Numbered from the stretch's first letter, positions 15,550-23,946 are shown. The stretch: 30,294 nucleotides of DNA from UMGS973 sp045599945 (GCA_045599945.1 JAZRWY010000060.1:1-30294), one strand, 5' to 3'. Notes: a model not told the origin generated them from the sequence alone. Program-made: numbers and translations.

Positions 15550-16446
15550 CTAATATGTCCTTACTAATATCTGATCTATTAGATCATTGAAAATTTCTGC
15601 GTTATCATAATATTTTGCGAGAGAAGCCTTTGCAGCGGAGGCAAATTCAGATGCCTTCTGTCTGGCTTCTTCCAGGGAATAGATGGTAACATAGGTGCTT
15701 TTTTGATTCTTTTCATCTTTTCCGATGGATTTTCCAAGGGTTTCCATGTCTCCGGTCACATCCAGGATGTCATCGGTAATCTGAAAAAGCAGACCGAGGT
15801 TTTCTGCATATTTTGTCAGATCGTCTATCATTTCCGCTTTCGCACCCCCTAGATATGCACCTGCCAGAATGGAGGCGCGGATTAATGCGCCGGTCTTGTT
15901 GATATGAATATAGTCCAGCATTTCACTGGATATGGATTTTCCTTCCGATTCCACATCGGCAACCTGTCCTGCAATCATGCCTTTTACGCCGGCTCCTTTT
16001 GTAATCTCATAGCTGGCACGTATTCTTCGCTTGAGATGCTCCGGGTTATCAAAGTAAAGAAGCATGTCCTTATTCATGGCTTCAAATGCTGTATTCAGAA
16101 GTCCGTCGCCTGCAAGTACGGCAATGGCATCCCCATATACTTTATGATTTGTTGGTTTTCCCCTTCTGAAATCATCATTATCCATGAGCGGCAGGTCGTC
16201 ATGAATGAGAGAATATGTATGGATGTATTCCAATGCGCATGCATATGGCAGCGAAGAAAGAATGTCTCCGCCCGCAAAAACGCAGGTTGCCATGAGAAGC
16301 GAAGGACGGATTCTTTTTCCTCCTGCTGTCAGGGAATACTTCATGGATTCATAAAGGGTAATGCTTTTATGGTCAATTTCCGGCAGGAAATCAGTCAGAT
16401 GCTCTTCAATGAATGATTGGTATTCTTTTACGGTCCAATTTTCCAT
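15550..16446 (-). CDS. ispA: Farnesyl/geranyl diphosphate synthase (polyprenyl synthetase)
   Basis: This 298-residue trans-prenyltransferase condenses DMAPP with IPP to give GPP and FPP for undecaprenyl and quinone-type lipids. It has the bacterial first aspartate-rich motif DDLPLMD (D83, D84, D89), GGKRIRP before it, and the second motif DDILD (225-229). The length and the two extra residues in the first motif fit bacterial FPP synthases; the precise chain length is inferred. The ATG is 3 bases after the xseB stop with AAAGG upstream. The xseA-xseB-ispA-dxs order is classical. Confidence 0.95.
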   Translation of the reverse strand: MENWTVKEYQSFIEEHLTDFLPEIDHKSITLYESMKYSLTAGGKRIRPSLLMATCVFAGGDILSSLPYACALEYIHTYSLIHDDLPLMDNDDFRRGKPTNHKVYGDAIAVLAGDGLLNTAFEAMNKDMLLYFDNPEHLKRRIRASYEITKGAGVKGMIAGQVADVESEGKSISSEMLDYIHINKTGALIRASILAGAYLGGAKAEMIDDLTKYAENLGLLFQITDDILDVTGDMETLGKSIGKDEKNQKSTYVTIYSLEEARQKASEFASAAKASLAKYYDNAEIFNDLIDQILVRTY

Positions 16447-16449
16447 GGG

Positions 16450-16635
16450 CTATGCCTTTCTCTTTAGTACTTCGATTTTCTGTTTCGCATTTTCCAATAT
16501 TTCGCTGCATTCGTTATAGCAGCGGATTCCTTCTTCATAGGAAGCGAGAGCCTGTTCCAGAGTAATGTCTTCTTTTTTCAGTTCTTCTGCTGCCTTTTCC
16601 AGTCCTTTCAGGCAATCTTCAAAAGATGTACTCAT
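16450..16635 (-). CDS. xseB: Exodeoxyribonuclease VII small subunit
   Basis: This 61-residue acidic helical protein is the usual size of XseB. It has the family pattern SFEDCLKGLEKAAEELKK, LEQALASYEEG and a C-terminal CSEILENAKQKIEVL helix. Several XseB chains wrap the XseA subunit to form exonuclease VII, which degrades single-stranded DNA from both ends. An in-frame ATG five codons upstream overlaps the GGAGG ribosome site, so the ATG at 16635, eight bases after GGAGG, is the start. It shares ATGA with the xseA stop. Confidence 0.95.
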   Translation of the reverse strand: MSTSFEDCLKGLEKAAEELKKEDITLEQALASYEEGIRCYNECSEILENAKQKIEVLKRKA

Positions 16636-17846
16636 GTCTGTTTCCTCCATATGTTTTTTACTTCGCTCAGGACATTTCCATCTTTCAGATGCATGAGGAT
16701 TTCATCTCCTTGCTGCATCTGGTCTGTCCCGGTGAGCAGAATTCCGTTCAAGTCTGTTAAAGCGGCATAACCTTTATCCATAATGGACTGCGGATTCAGG
16801 TTATCCAGCGTTTCTTTATGTTTTTTCATGAATGAATCATAAAGCATAAGCTTACGGTCCATTTCATGGTTTATTTCATTTTCCAGCGAAAAAGCCGCAT
16901 ATGTCATAGAATCGATTTCCCGGATCAGGGATTCGGAAAGTGCAGCAATGTCTGCGCGGTTCATCCTGTATTCCAGATGGTCCAGATAGGCTTCCATCCT
17001 GTGGTTCATTTCTTCATGCGTCTGAGCCATGCTTTTTTTAAGTTCTGCAAGGTCCGGAACTGAAATGGCTGCAGCTTCTGTCGGCGTCTGTGCGCGGACA
17101 TCGGATACAAAATCGGATATGGTGAAATCTGTTTCATGGCCCACAGCGGATATGACCGGAATGATAGATTCGTAAATGGCATCTGCCACAATCTCCTCAT
17201 TAAACGGCCACAATTCCTCCAGAGAACCCCCGCCTCTTCCTTCGATGATGACATCGACATCAGGCGCATCAGAATTTACAGTCCGAATGGCATCCGCAAT
17301 ATCTCCGGCAGCATTCGGCCCCTGAACGAGACATGGCACGATGAGGATATCCACATGATTATTCCGCATCCGGATAACTCTGAGCATGTCCTCGATGGCT
17401 GCACCGGTATCTGATGTAATGATTGCCACTTTATTCGGAAATGGTGGGATTTTCTTTTTATGAGTTGGATCAAAATATCCCTTTTCCGACAGTCTTTTTT
17501 TCAGTTCTTCGAAAGCAGCTGCAAGGGATCCGACCCCGTCTGCTTCAATGGAGCGTATGTTAAGGCTGTAGGTTCCGCCTTTATCGTAGACATTTACGTA
17601 GCCGTAGCAGATGACCTGCATGCCTTCCGTCAGCTGAAAATGTAGATCCTTTAGATAGCCGGAAGCAAGAAAGCAGCTGATTTTGCTATTTTCATCTTTT
17701 AATGTGAAATACACATGACCGTTTCCATGGTATTTTACGTTGGAGATTTCGCCGGAGACGGCGACGTTTCCAAGCAAAGGATCCATCTGAAGCACCCGTT
17801 TGATATATCCGTTCAGTTGTGAAACCTTTATGGGCTTTGCTGCCAT
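16632..17846 (-). CDS. xseA: Exodeoxyribonuclease VII large subunit
   Basis: The 404-residue protein starts with an OB-fold single-strand-binding domain (about residues 5-100: VSQLNGYIKRVL, VSGEISNVKYHGNGHVYFTLKD). The catalytic domain has VAIITSDTGAAIEDM, the IIEGRGGGSLEELWPFNEE signature, and SAVGHETDFTISDFVSD with DVRAQTPTEAA. A coiled-coil region and a short C-terminal domain that binds XseB follow. The ATG is preceded by GGGAGG and overlaps the end of the TsaD-like gene by 19 bases. It works in repair and removal of flap or damaged single strands. Confidence 0.97.
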   Translation of the reverse strand: MAAKPIKVSQLNGYIKRVLQMDPLLGNVAVSGEISNVKYHGNGHVYFTLKDENSKISCFLASGYLKDLHFQLTEGMQVICYGYVNVYDKGGTYSLNIRSIEADGVGSLAAAFEELKKRLSEKGYFDPTHKKKIPPFPNKVAIITSDTGAAIEDMLRVIRMRNNHVDILIVPCLVQGPNAAGDIADAIRTVNSDAPDVDVIIEGRGGGSLEELWPFNEEIVADAIYESIIPVISAVGHETDFTISDFVSDVRAQTPTEAAAISVPDLAELKKSMAQTHEEMNHRMEAYLDHLEYRMNRADIAALSESLIREIDSMTYAAFSLENEINHEMDRKLMLYDSFMKKHKETLDNLNPQSIMDKGYAALTDLNGILLTGTDQMQQGDEILMHLKDGNVLSEVKNIWRKQT

Positions 17847-18769
17847 TTTCTACCTCCCACAAGTGCTGCGCCAACGGCATTATCACTGCAAAGTTCCTGC
17901 TGTCCAAAGAAACAGGAATAGCCGTTCATGTAATTTCCAAGCTGCTGGCGGATGAATCTGCTGGAACTTACGCCTCCTGCAAACAGAATATTCTTCGTTC
18001 CTGCATTTTCGCATGCCTGTGTAACAGCTCCGGCAAGACATCGTGTGATTCTTGTGAATATTTCGCGGACGAATGCATCGTCTGCTGTTTCGCAGGCAAT
18101 ATGCTTTCTGATCTGTGTTTCTATTCCTGAAAGATTAAATGTTCCATCCGTGCAGCGTATTCCGGATAGCACTGCTGTCTGCTTTTCCGCTGACAATGCC
18201 ATTTCATCCAGAGCCTTCCCGCATGGAAATTTCATACCAAGCAAGACACCTGTACGGTCCAGAAGCTGGCCAAAGGAAATGTCCAGACTTCCGCCGAGAA
18301 TCTCCATGGTTTTTCCATCGAGAATCTCGCATGTGCCTCCGGAAAGATGGCAGAACACATAGTGCCCGATATCCTCCGACATCACATGGTAGGCTGCAGC
18401 GGCCATATGTCCGTCCTGATGGGACGTTTCAAAGAGCGGAACATCCAGTGCATGAGAAAGTGCAGCTGCAAAACTTTTTCCTGCCATGAAACATGGCATG
18501 TATGAGCCTTCTACACTTCTTGGTTTTGATGAAACACAAATTGCCCCGATGTCTGTTCCTGAAACGTCAGAAAAAACAGTCTCCAGGAGAACGGGAAGGT
18601 TTCGGATGTGCTGAAAAACAGCATCCTGCTGCCTGAGTCCCTTGTTTCCGCTTTTAACATCAAGAAGCATGCGCTGATCACTTAAAATGTTTCCGTTTCC
18701 ATCAGTAATTGCTGCGGATGTTGTATAGTTGCTGGTATCAATCCCAAGAATATATGCTTTACTGTTCAT
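17828..18769 (-). CDS. TsaD-like (Kae1/peptidase M22 family) paralogue
   Basis: This 313-residue ASKHA-fold protein resembles the tRNA threonylcarbamoyladenosine synthase TsaD but is divergent and shorter than the usual 335-345 residues. It keeps the N-terminal phosphate loop ILGIDTSNYTTS, a metal-type HxxxH (H117-QDG-H121), the HLSGGTCEIL strand, AGGVSSSRFIRQQL and the C-terminal SDNAVGAALV. The start at 18769 matches family N-termini; no ribosome site is visible, and the 11-base overlap with nusB suggests coupled translation. A true tsaD elsewhere would make this a paralogue of unknown function; if it is the only copy it would be the essential enzyme. It sits between nusB and xseA. Confidence 0.8.
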   Translation of the reverse strand: MNSKAYILGIDTSNYTTSAAITDGNGNILSDQRMLLDVKSGNKGLRQQDAVFQHIRNLPVLLETVFSDVSGTDIGAICVSSKPRSVEGSYMPCFMAGKSFAAALSHALDVPLFETSHQDGHMAAAAYHVMSEDIGHYVFCHLSGGTCEILDGKTMEILGGSLDISFGQLLDRTGVLLGMKFPCGKALDEMALSAEKQTAVLSGIRCTDGTFNLSGIETQIRKHIACETADDAFVREIFTRITRCLAGAVTQACENAGTKNILFAGGVSSSRFIRQQLGNYMNGYSCFFGQQELCSDNAVGAALVGGRKWQQSP

Positions 18770-19166
18770 GGATACATGCAGCTGCTTTTCCAAGCAGACC
18801 ATTCACGAATTTCTGAGATGTATCCGTACCGAATTTCTTCGCCAGATTGACAGCTTCGTTGATGCTTACAGCATCAGGAATATCATCGCGGAACATCATT
18901 TCCGCAACAGATATTCTGAGAATGGCAAAATCCACTCTGGCCATGCGCTCGGTCTTCCAGTTGTCACTGGAGCGGGATATGACTAAGTCAATCTTTTCAA
19001 GATTTGATGAAATAACTGCATACATCTCTTCCAGATATGCTGCAGCCTTTCCTTCTACAGGAAAACTCTTCAGAAAGACATCTTTTGCCTCTTCGGAAAA
19101 GTCGTTCTGGGCTTCCATCTGAAAAACCATCTGCATCAATAATTCTCTTGCCTGTTCTCTAGTCAT
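18759..19166 (-). CDS. nusB: Transcription antitermination factor NusB
   Basis: NusB binds boxA RNA with NusE (S10) during rRNA transcription. The 135-residue all-helical protein has TREQARELLMQMVFQME at the start, a central SSDNWKTERMARVDFAILRISVAEM stretch broken by conserved Arg and Asp residues, and the C-terminal INEAVNLAKKFG signature followed by FVNGLLG. The ATG has GGAGG six bases upstream, within the end of asp23, giving an 8-base overlap. It follows asp23 as in many Bacillota. Confidence 0.95.
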   Translation of the reverse strand: MTREQARELLMQMVFQMEAQNDFSEEAKDVFLKSFPVEGKAAAYLEEMYAVISSNLEKIDLVISRSSDNWKTERMARVDFAILRISVAEMMFRDDIPDAVSINEAVNLAKKFGTDTSQKFVNGLLGKAAACIHEQ

Positions 19167-19527
19167 TCATATCCTCCTCATCTGCTATATATACACCTTG
19201 CACATGAATGTTTACGGCATTGACATTCATACCGGTAATTGATTCCACTTCGTTTTTAACATTAACCTGTACATCCCATGCTACCTGCGGAATCTTCACA
19301 TCATAATCACAGATGAGAGATACATCCAGTGTGCAGTCATTTTCATCCCTGTCAATCTTGATTCCTTTTGTAGTTGTATCTGTACCTCGAATATTCTTCG
19401 ACAGATTATCGATAAAGCCGCCGGACAGTTCATGAACGCCTTCTGTGCGTATGCTGGCATTCGCGGCACATATGCAGATAACCTCATCAGATATTCGAAT
19501 ATATCCTAATTTATCATTTTTGCCCAT
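19159..19527 (-). CDS. Asp23/Gls24 family envelope stress protein
   Basis: This 122-residue protein has one Asp23/Gls24 domain, with an N-terminal GYIRISDEVICICAANAS segment, a VHELSGGF loop, strand-rich middle and a C-terminal VNVKNEVESITGMNV helix and NIHVQGV strand. In staphylococci the family is membrane-associated and linked to cell-envelope homeostasis; in Clostridia this copy (YqhY-like) is regularly found before nusB. The ATG follows GAGGTG. A good promoter lies only about 20 bases upstream, so it is the first gene of the long operon. Confidence 0.93.
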   Translation of the reverse strand: MGKNDKLGYIRISDEVICICAANASIRTEGVHELSGGFIDNLSKNIRGTDTTTKGIKIDRDENDCTLDVSLICDYDVKIPQVAWDVQVNVKNEVESITGMNVNAVNIHVQGVYIADEEDMND

Positions 19528-19545
19528 ATTTTCACCTCATTATAC

Positions 19546-19574
19546 ATTATATCAAAAGTGGGATATATAGGCAA
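19546..19574 (-). promoter_or_regulatory. Promoter of the asp23-nusB-...-PPOX operon
   Basis: On the minus strand, TTGCCT (19569-19574), a 17-base spacer and a perfect TATAAT (19546-19551) predict a start near 19539, only about 12 bases before the asp23 ATG, with the ribosome site inside that short leader. It follows directly after the recA terminator. No comparable promoter or terminator was found between here and 2098. Confidence 0.75.
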
Positions 19575-19595
19575 TATTTTCGGAATAGTACAACC

Positions 19596-19624
19596 AAAAA
19601 AGAGATGGAATTCCATCTCTTTTT
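19596..19624 (-). terminator. Rho-independent terminator of recA
   Basis: A 14-base perfect arm pair centred at 19610/19611 (core GAGATGG-AATT-CCATCTC) ends, on the minus strand, in six T. It lies about 30 bases after the recA stop and isolates recA from the asp23 operon. Confidence 0.9.
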
Positions 19625-19653
19625 CCGGATATCTCCGGTCCTGTAATCAATTC

Positions 19654-20706
19654 TTATTCAATGATAACACCATCTTCATCTACCAGGATGTCTTCTTCCG
19701 ATTCGTAATCATCTTTCTTAATGGAATCGAGGATTTTTCCTTCCAGCACATCCATGACTTCAGGATGATCGGAAAGCCATGCTTTCACATTCTCTCTTCC
19801 CTGTCCGATCCGTTCATCTTCGTAGCTGTACCACGATCCGGCCTTGCTGATGAAGCCCTGTTCCACAGAACAGTCAAGCAGATCGCCCGCCTTTGAGATT
19901 CCTTCTCCGTACATAATGTCGAATTCAGCCTGTTTAAATGGTGCTGCAACTTTGTTCTTTACAACCTTGACCCTGGTTCTGTTGCCAAGAACCGTATCTC
20001 CCTGTTTGATGGATTCGATTCTTCTGACATCCAGTCTCATGGATGAATAGAATTTCAGCGCACGCCCGCCGGTTGTTGTTTCCGGATTTCCGAACATGAT
20101 ACCGACTTTTTCTCTCAGCTGGTTAATGAATACAACAGATGTATTGGATTTATTGATTGCACCTGCCAGTTTTCTCAGAGCCTGTGACATGAGCCTTGCC
20201 TGAAGACCCACATGAGAATCACCCATTTCTCCCTGAATTTCAGCCTTTGGAACAAGAGCTGCAACCGAGTCGATGACAACAACGTCAAGGGCGCCGGAGC
20301 GAACAAGCATTTCGCAGATTTCGAGCGCCTGCTCTCCGGTATCCGGCTGAGCTACAAGCAGTTCATTGATATCTACTCCCAGATTTCTTGCATATTCAGG
20401 ATCGAGGGCGTGCTCTGCATCTATGAATGCTGCCTTCCCTCCTGTTTTCTGAGCTTCTGCGATGATATGCAGCGTAAGCGTGGTTTTTCCGGAAGATTCC
20501 GGTCCGAAGATTTCAATGATTCTTCCCTTTGGAACTCCGCCGATGCCGGTGGCAAGATCCAGTGAAATGGATCCGGTTGAGATTGCCTGGATATCCAGAT
20601 GATTTTCATCACCGAGTTTCATGATGGAACCTTTGCCGAACTGTTTCTGAATCTGGTTCAGCGCAGCTTCCAAAGCTCTATCTTTATCTGTACTGTTCAC
20701 TGTCAT
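19654..20706 (-). CDS. recA: Recombinase RecA
   Basis: RecA coats single-stranded DNA, carries out strand exchange and stimulates LexA self-cleavage. The 350-residue protein shows Walker A GPESSGKT (68-75), the catalytic Glu in IDAEHALD (E98), Walker B VVVID (142-146), the L1/L2 region with FINQLREKVGIMFGNPETT, and an acidic C-terminal tail. A longer frame to 20742 exists, but its extra 12 codons cover the ribosome site (GGAGG seven bases before 20706) and the SOS box, so the ATG at 20706 is the start. It is transcribed alone, between its own promoter and terminator, next to cinA as in many naturally competent Gram-positives. Confidence 0.99.
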   Translation of the reverse strand: MTVNSTDKDRALEAALNQIQKQFGKGSIMKLGDENHLDIQAISTGSISLDLATGIGGVPKGRIIEIFGPESSGKTTLTLHIIAEAQKTGGKAAFIDAEHALDPEYARNLGVDINELLVAQPDTGEQALEICEMLVRSGALDVVVIDSVAALVPKAEIQGEMGDSHVGLQARLMSQALRKLAGAINKSNTSVVFINQLREKVGIMFGNPETTTGGRALKFYSSMRLDVRRIESIKQGDTVLGNRTRVKVVKNKVAAPFKQAEFDIMYGEGISKAGDLLDCSVEQGFISKAGSWYSYEDERIGQGRENVKAWLSDHPEVMDVLEGKILDSIKKDDYESEEDILVDEDGVIIE

Positions 20707-20721
20707 AATGTTTCCTCCATA

Positions 20722-20737
20722 TTGAACGTTTGTTCTA
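20722..20737. promoter_or_regulatory. SOS (LexA/DinR) box of recA
   Basis: GAAC-GTTT-GTTC at 20724-20735 matches the Gram-positive SOS consensus GAAC-N4-GTTC exactly. It covers the predicted transcription start, just downstream of the -10, a classic place for LexA repression. lexA itself is not in the window. Confidence 0.9.
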
Positions 20738-20742
20738 AACAT

Positions 20743-20771
20743 ATATTACACCATAAAATGTTTCCGGTCAA
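20743..20771 (-). promoter_or_regulatory. recA promoter
   Basis: On the minus strand, TTGACC (20766-20771), 17 bases, then TAATAT (20743-20748). The predicted start falls inside the SOS box, about 30 bases before the recA ATG. Confidence 0.8.
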
Positions 20772-20782
20772 GAGAAAATATT

Positions 20783-20813
20783 GATTGGAATGTATTTCCA
20801 TTATATTCCAATC
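20783..20813. repeat. 9-bp inverted repeat between cinA and the recA promoter
   Basis: GATTGGAAT (20783-20791) and ATTCCAATC (20805-20813) are perfect complements around 13 bases, beginning 7 bases after the cinA stop and ending 11 bases before the recA -35. The stem is AT-rich and is followed on the minus strand only by TATTTTCTC, so it would be a weak cinA terminator. An operator upstream of recA is an alternative. Confidence 0.5.
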
Positions 20814-20819
20814 ATGTAT

Positions 20820-22058
20820 CTATTTGCAAGATATATTTTTGTGGATCATATCAAACATGTTCAGCATGGCTGCATTACGTATAAGCTTGCGTACTTTTCT
20901 ACCTTCGCATATTCTTCTGACCTCAATGTGGTCTCCCATGACAAGTCCCATATATACAAGGCCGACAGGCTTTTCTTCTGTTCCGCCTCCAGGACCTGCA
21001 AGTCCTGTTACAGAAATGCAGATGTCGCTTCCTGTTACCTTCTGAAGGCCAAGTGCCATCTCTCTTGCAGTTTCTTCACTGACAGCACCGTATTTTTCCA
21101 GCGTTTCTTTCCTTACCCCGAGTTCTTCCATCTTTGCTTTTTCCGTATAGGTAACCAGTCCCCGGTCAAATACAGCAGATACTCCCGGAATGCTGGTTAG
21201 CGTCTCTGCAAAGAGCCCACCTGTACAGCTTTCTGCTGAGGATATGGTAATGTTCTTTTCCATCAGTTCCTTTGCCGTAACCTCCGGCAGCGATACGCCG
21301 TCATAGGAATAGATATAATCACCGACGATTTCTGCTATTTTTTCTGTCATACCGTCAACCGCAGCTTTTGCTTCTTCTCGGGTTGCTCTCTTGGATGCAA
21401 CTCTTAAGGAAACTTCTCCGTCTGATGCATAGGTTGCTATGGTAGGATCGGTCTGTCCGTCAATCAGTGACAGAAGCATGGTTTCCAGCTGTGCCTCATA
21501 GAGCCCAAAGGTGCGGATGTTTCTGTAATACAAGGAAGCACCTGCTCTGTTTTCCAGATAAGGCTGAACCTTGTTTGTGAACATTGCATTCATTTCGGAA
21601 GGCGGCCCAGGAAGACAGATGGCTATCTTTCCGTCCCTTTCGAGAGCCATGCCCGGTGCAGTTCCTCTGTCATTGGAAAAAACAACTGCATCTGCCGGAT
21701 AATATGCCTGTTTAAAATTGTTTTCGGTTAAAGGTACTGTTCTGAATTTCTCATATTGATATAAAGCATCAAGCGTCGGCTGATGAAGTTCCAGTTCAGC
21801 GTCCAAAGTTTCGCAGATGATTTCTTTGGTGAGGTCGTCCTGCGTAGGCCCAAGGCCTCCTGTTGTAATCACAAGATCGCAGTCGGACCATGCAAGTTCG
21901 ATGATTTCTTTCAGCCTTTTGGGATTATCTCCGACGGTATGATGATACATGACATCAATCCCCAGATTATTCAGCTGCTTGGAAAGAAATACGGTATTTG
22001 TATTTACAATCTGTCCAAAAAGTAATTCCGTGCCGACAGATATGATTGCTGCTTTCAT
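20820..22058 (-). CDS. cinA: CinA-family protein (competence/damage-inducible; NMN amidohydrolase type)
   Basis: The 412-residue protein has the full two-domain layout. The N-terminal MoCF-like domain (about 1-170) carries GTELLFGQIVNTN, the TTGGLGPTQDD segment and CLPGPPSEM. The C-terminal CinA domain (about 255-405) carries the SSAESCTGGLFAETL nucleophile region and SVTGLAGPGGGTEEKPVG. Family members hydrolyse ADP-ribose or deamidate nicotinamide mononucleotide, repairing or salvaging pyridine nucleotides, and are co-expressed with recA in competent streptococci. Here a hairpin and a separate SOS promoter lie before recA, so full co-transcription is uncertain. It lies 57 bases after pgsA. 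Confidence 0.96.
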   Translation of the reverse strand: MKAAIISVGTELLFGQIVNTNTVFLSKQLNNLGIDVMYHHTVGDNPKRLKEIIELAWSDCDLVITTGGLGPTQDDLTKEIICETLDAELELHQPTLDALYQYEKFRTVPLTENNFKQAYYPADAVVFSNDRGTAPGMALERDGKIAICLPGPPSEMNAMFTNKVQPYLENRAGASLYYRNIRTFGLYEAQLETMLLSLIDGQTDPTIATYASDGEVSLRVASKRATREEAKAAVDGMTEKIAEIVGDYIYSYDGVSLPEVTAKELMEKNITISSAESCTGGLFAETLTSIPGVSAVFDRGLVTYTEKAKMEELGVRKETLEKYGAVSEETAREMALGLQKVTGSDICISVTGLAGPGGGTEEKPVGLVYMGLVMGDHIEVRRICEGRKVRKLIRNAAMLNMFDMIHKNISCK

Positions 22059-22115
22059 GTTTTCTCTTCTCCCCTTATGTTAATCTATCCGATATAATGT
22101 ACGTTTTATGACGCA

Positions 22116-22646
22116 TTACATGGAAAAAACAGATTTATTCTTTATGATATATTCCAATCCGGAATAGACAGTCAGGACAAGTGCTGCATAAAGAAGAATC
22201 TGCCCTGCAATGTATATGAATTCATACTGCGGAAGTGCAAGAGCAATGATGAGGACAGGCACTGCAATCATCTGAACAACGGTTTTAATCTTTCCGCTCA
22301 TTCCTGCTGCAATGACAATTCCTTCCGATGCAGCTACTGTCCGCATGCCGGATATGGTAAATTCTCTGGCAAGGATGATGATCAGCATCCATCCTGGAAC
22401 AATGCCTCCTGCAACCATCAGACAGAATGCAGAATATACAAGGACTTTGTCAGCAAGAGGATCCATGATCTTGCCGAAGTTTGTGACCAGGCCTCTTGCC
22501 CTTGCGATTTTTCCATCCAGCATGTCTGTCAGGGATGCAAGGATGAAAAGAATCAATGCCACCCAGTAGTATTCCAGCATATATGCTGCTACAAAGAAAG
22601 GTACGGCAATAAATCTTCCAACTGTCAGTTTGTTCGGTAAATTCAT
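22116..22646 (-). CDS. pgsA: CDP-diacylglycerol-glycerol-3-phosphate 3-phosphatidyltransferase
   Basis: PgsA makes phosphatidylglycerol phosphate in the cytoplasmic membrane, the first committed step to phosphatidylglycerol. The 176-residue protein has several membrane helices and the CDP-alcohol phosphotransferase motif DG-x2-AR-x8-G-x3-D-x3-D, visible from D44-G45 through A48-R49 and G58 to D62 and D66. The start has AGGAGG six bases upstream, which overlaps the rimO stop; the gap to rimO is one base. The rimO-pgsA-cinA-recA order is common in Bacillota. Confidence 0.96.
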   Translation of the reverse strand: MNLPNKLTVGRFIAVPFFVAAYMLEYYWVALILFILASLTDMLDGKIARARGLVTNFGKIMDPLADKVLVYSAFCLMVAGGIVPGWMLIIILAREFTISGMRTVAASEGIVIAAGMSGKIKTVVQMIAVPVLIIALALPQYEFIYIAGQILLYAALVLTVYSGLEYIIKNKSVFSM

Positions 22647-22647
22647 G

Positions 22648-23946
22648 TTAAACCTCCTGTCCGGTCAGGTCATAGTCAAATGCATCCTGAATGAATACCT
22701 GTACCATGTCTCCCGGTTCATGTTCTTTTTCTGAAGTAAAAATAACGGAGTTGTCTATTTCCGGCGCATCTTGCATGGTTCTTCCGATATATGAGCCGTC
22801 TTCATCGATTTCATCAATCAGAACTGTCTGCGTGGTGCCGACCATGTCCTGATTATGTTTCAATGAAATCTCCAGCTGAAGCCGCATGATGCTGTCGGTC
22901 CTCTCTTCTTTGATTTCATCGTCTACCTGACTGGCCATTTCTCCTGCTTCCGTTCCTTCTTCCTGTGAATAGGAGAAAACGCCCAGCCTTTCAAAGCGCA
23001 TATCCTCAACAAAGTCATAGAGATTACTGAAGTCCTCTTCCGTTTCACCCGGGAATCCGGTAATCAGCGTGGTGCGGATTGTGATTCCTGGAATTTTTTC
23101 TCTCAATTTTCCGATGGTACGCCTGATGCTCTCTTCAGTGCTTCTTCTTCTCATGGCATGGAGAACATGATCCGATGAATGCTGGATCGGGATATCGAGG
23201 TAGTTACATATCTTTTCCTCTGAAGCAATGGTCTCTATGAGCGCATCGGTTATGCGGTCCTCATAGCAGTACATGAGCCGGATCCACTCTATTCCATCTA
23301 TTCTGCACAGCTTCCTAAGAAGTTCAGGAAGCTTAAAAACGCCATAAAGATCCATTCCATAGTATGTGGTATCCTGAGCGATGAGAATCAGCTCCTTCGA
23401 GCCGTTTTCAGCGAGAAACTCTGCTTCCGTAAGGATATCCTCCATCTTCTTTGACCTGTATCCTCCCCTTATATGCGGGATTACGCAGTATGCACATCTG
23501 TTGTTACAGCCTTCTGCGATCTTAAGAGTTGACGTATACTTGTTATCGTCAAGTTTTCTTCTAAGGAGAGGAAGAACGGTTTCATGACATTCCGATGCGA
23601 TACATGGTCTTTCGTCCAGTTTCTCTAATACTTCAGGGAGCCTGTCATAATCGTTGACACCGATAAACCCGTCTGCTTCCGGCATTTCCTCGAAAAGTTC
23701 TTTGGAATACCTCTGAGAAAGGCAGCCGGATACAATGACTTTTGCATCATATTCTGCCATCTCAAAAATTCTATCGATGGATTCCTTTTTTGCATCATTG
23801 ATGAAGCCACACGTATTTACCATGATGACATCCGCATCCTCCGGTGTTTTTACAATCTGATGCTGATGATCCTCCAGTATGGCAGCGGCTGTCTGGCTGT
23901 CATAAAAATTCTTTGGACAGCCCAGAGTATCTATATATATTTTCAT
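22648..23946 (-). CDS. rimO: Ribosomal protein S12 methylthiotransferase
   Basis: RimO adds a methylthio group to the conserved Asp of ribosomal protein S12. The 432-residue radical-SAM enzyme has the N-terminal UPF0004 domain with three cluster-binding cysteines (C10 in DTLGCPKN, C46 in VNTCGFI, C75 in VSGCLSQ), the radical-SAM CxxxCxxC (C147, C151, C154), ITGFPGETEEDF, and a C-terminal TRAM domain from about 365. The DTLGCPKN start and absence of the MiaB tRNA-type features favour RimO over MiaB or MtaB. The ATG shares ATGA with the ftsK stop and the gene runs into pgsA with a one-base gap. Confidence 0.95.
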   Translation of the reverse strand: MKIYIDTLGCPKNFYDSQTAAAILEDHQHQIVKTPEDADVIMVNTCGFINDAKKESIDRIFEMAEYDAKVIVSGCLSQRYSKELFEEMPEADGFIGVNDYDRLPEVLEKLDERPCIASECHETVLPLLRRKLDDNKYTSTLKIAEGCNNRCAYCVIPHIRGGYRSKKMEDILTEAEFLAENGSKELILIAQDTTYYGMDLYGVFKLPELLRKLCRIDGIEWIRLMYCYEDRITDALIETIASEEKICNYLDIPIQHSSDHVLHAMRRRSTEESIRRTIGKLREKIPGITIRTTLITGFPGETEEDFSNLYDFVEDMRFERLGVFSYSQEEGTEAGEMASQVDDEIKEERTDSIMRLQLEISLKHNQDMVGTTQTVLIDEIDEDGSYIGRTMQDAPEIDNSVIFTSEKEHEPGDMVQVFIQDAFDYDLTGQEV

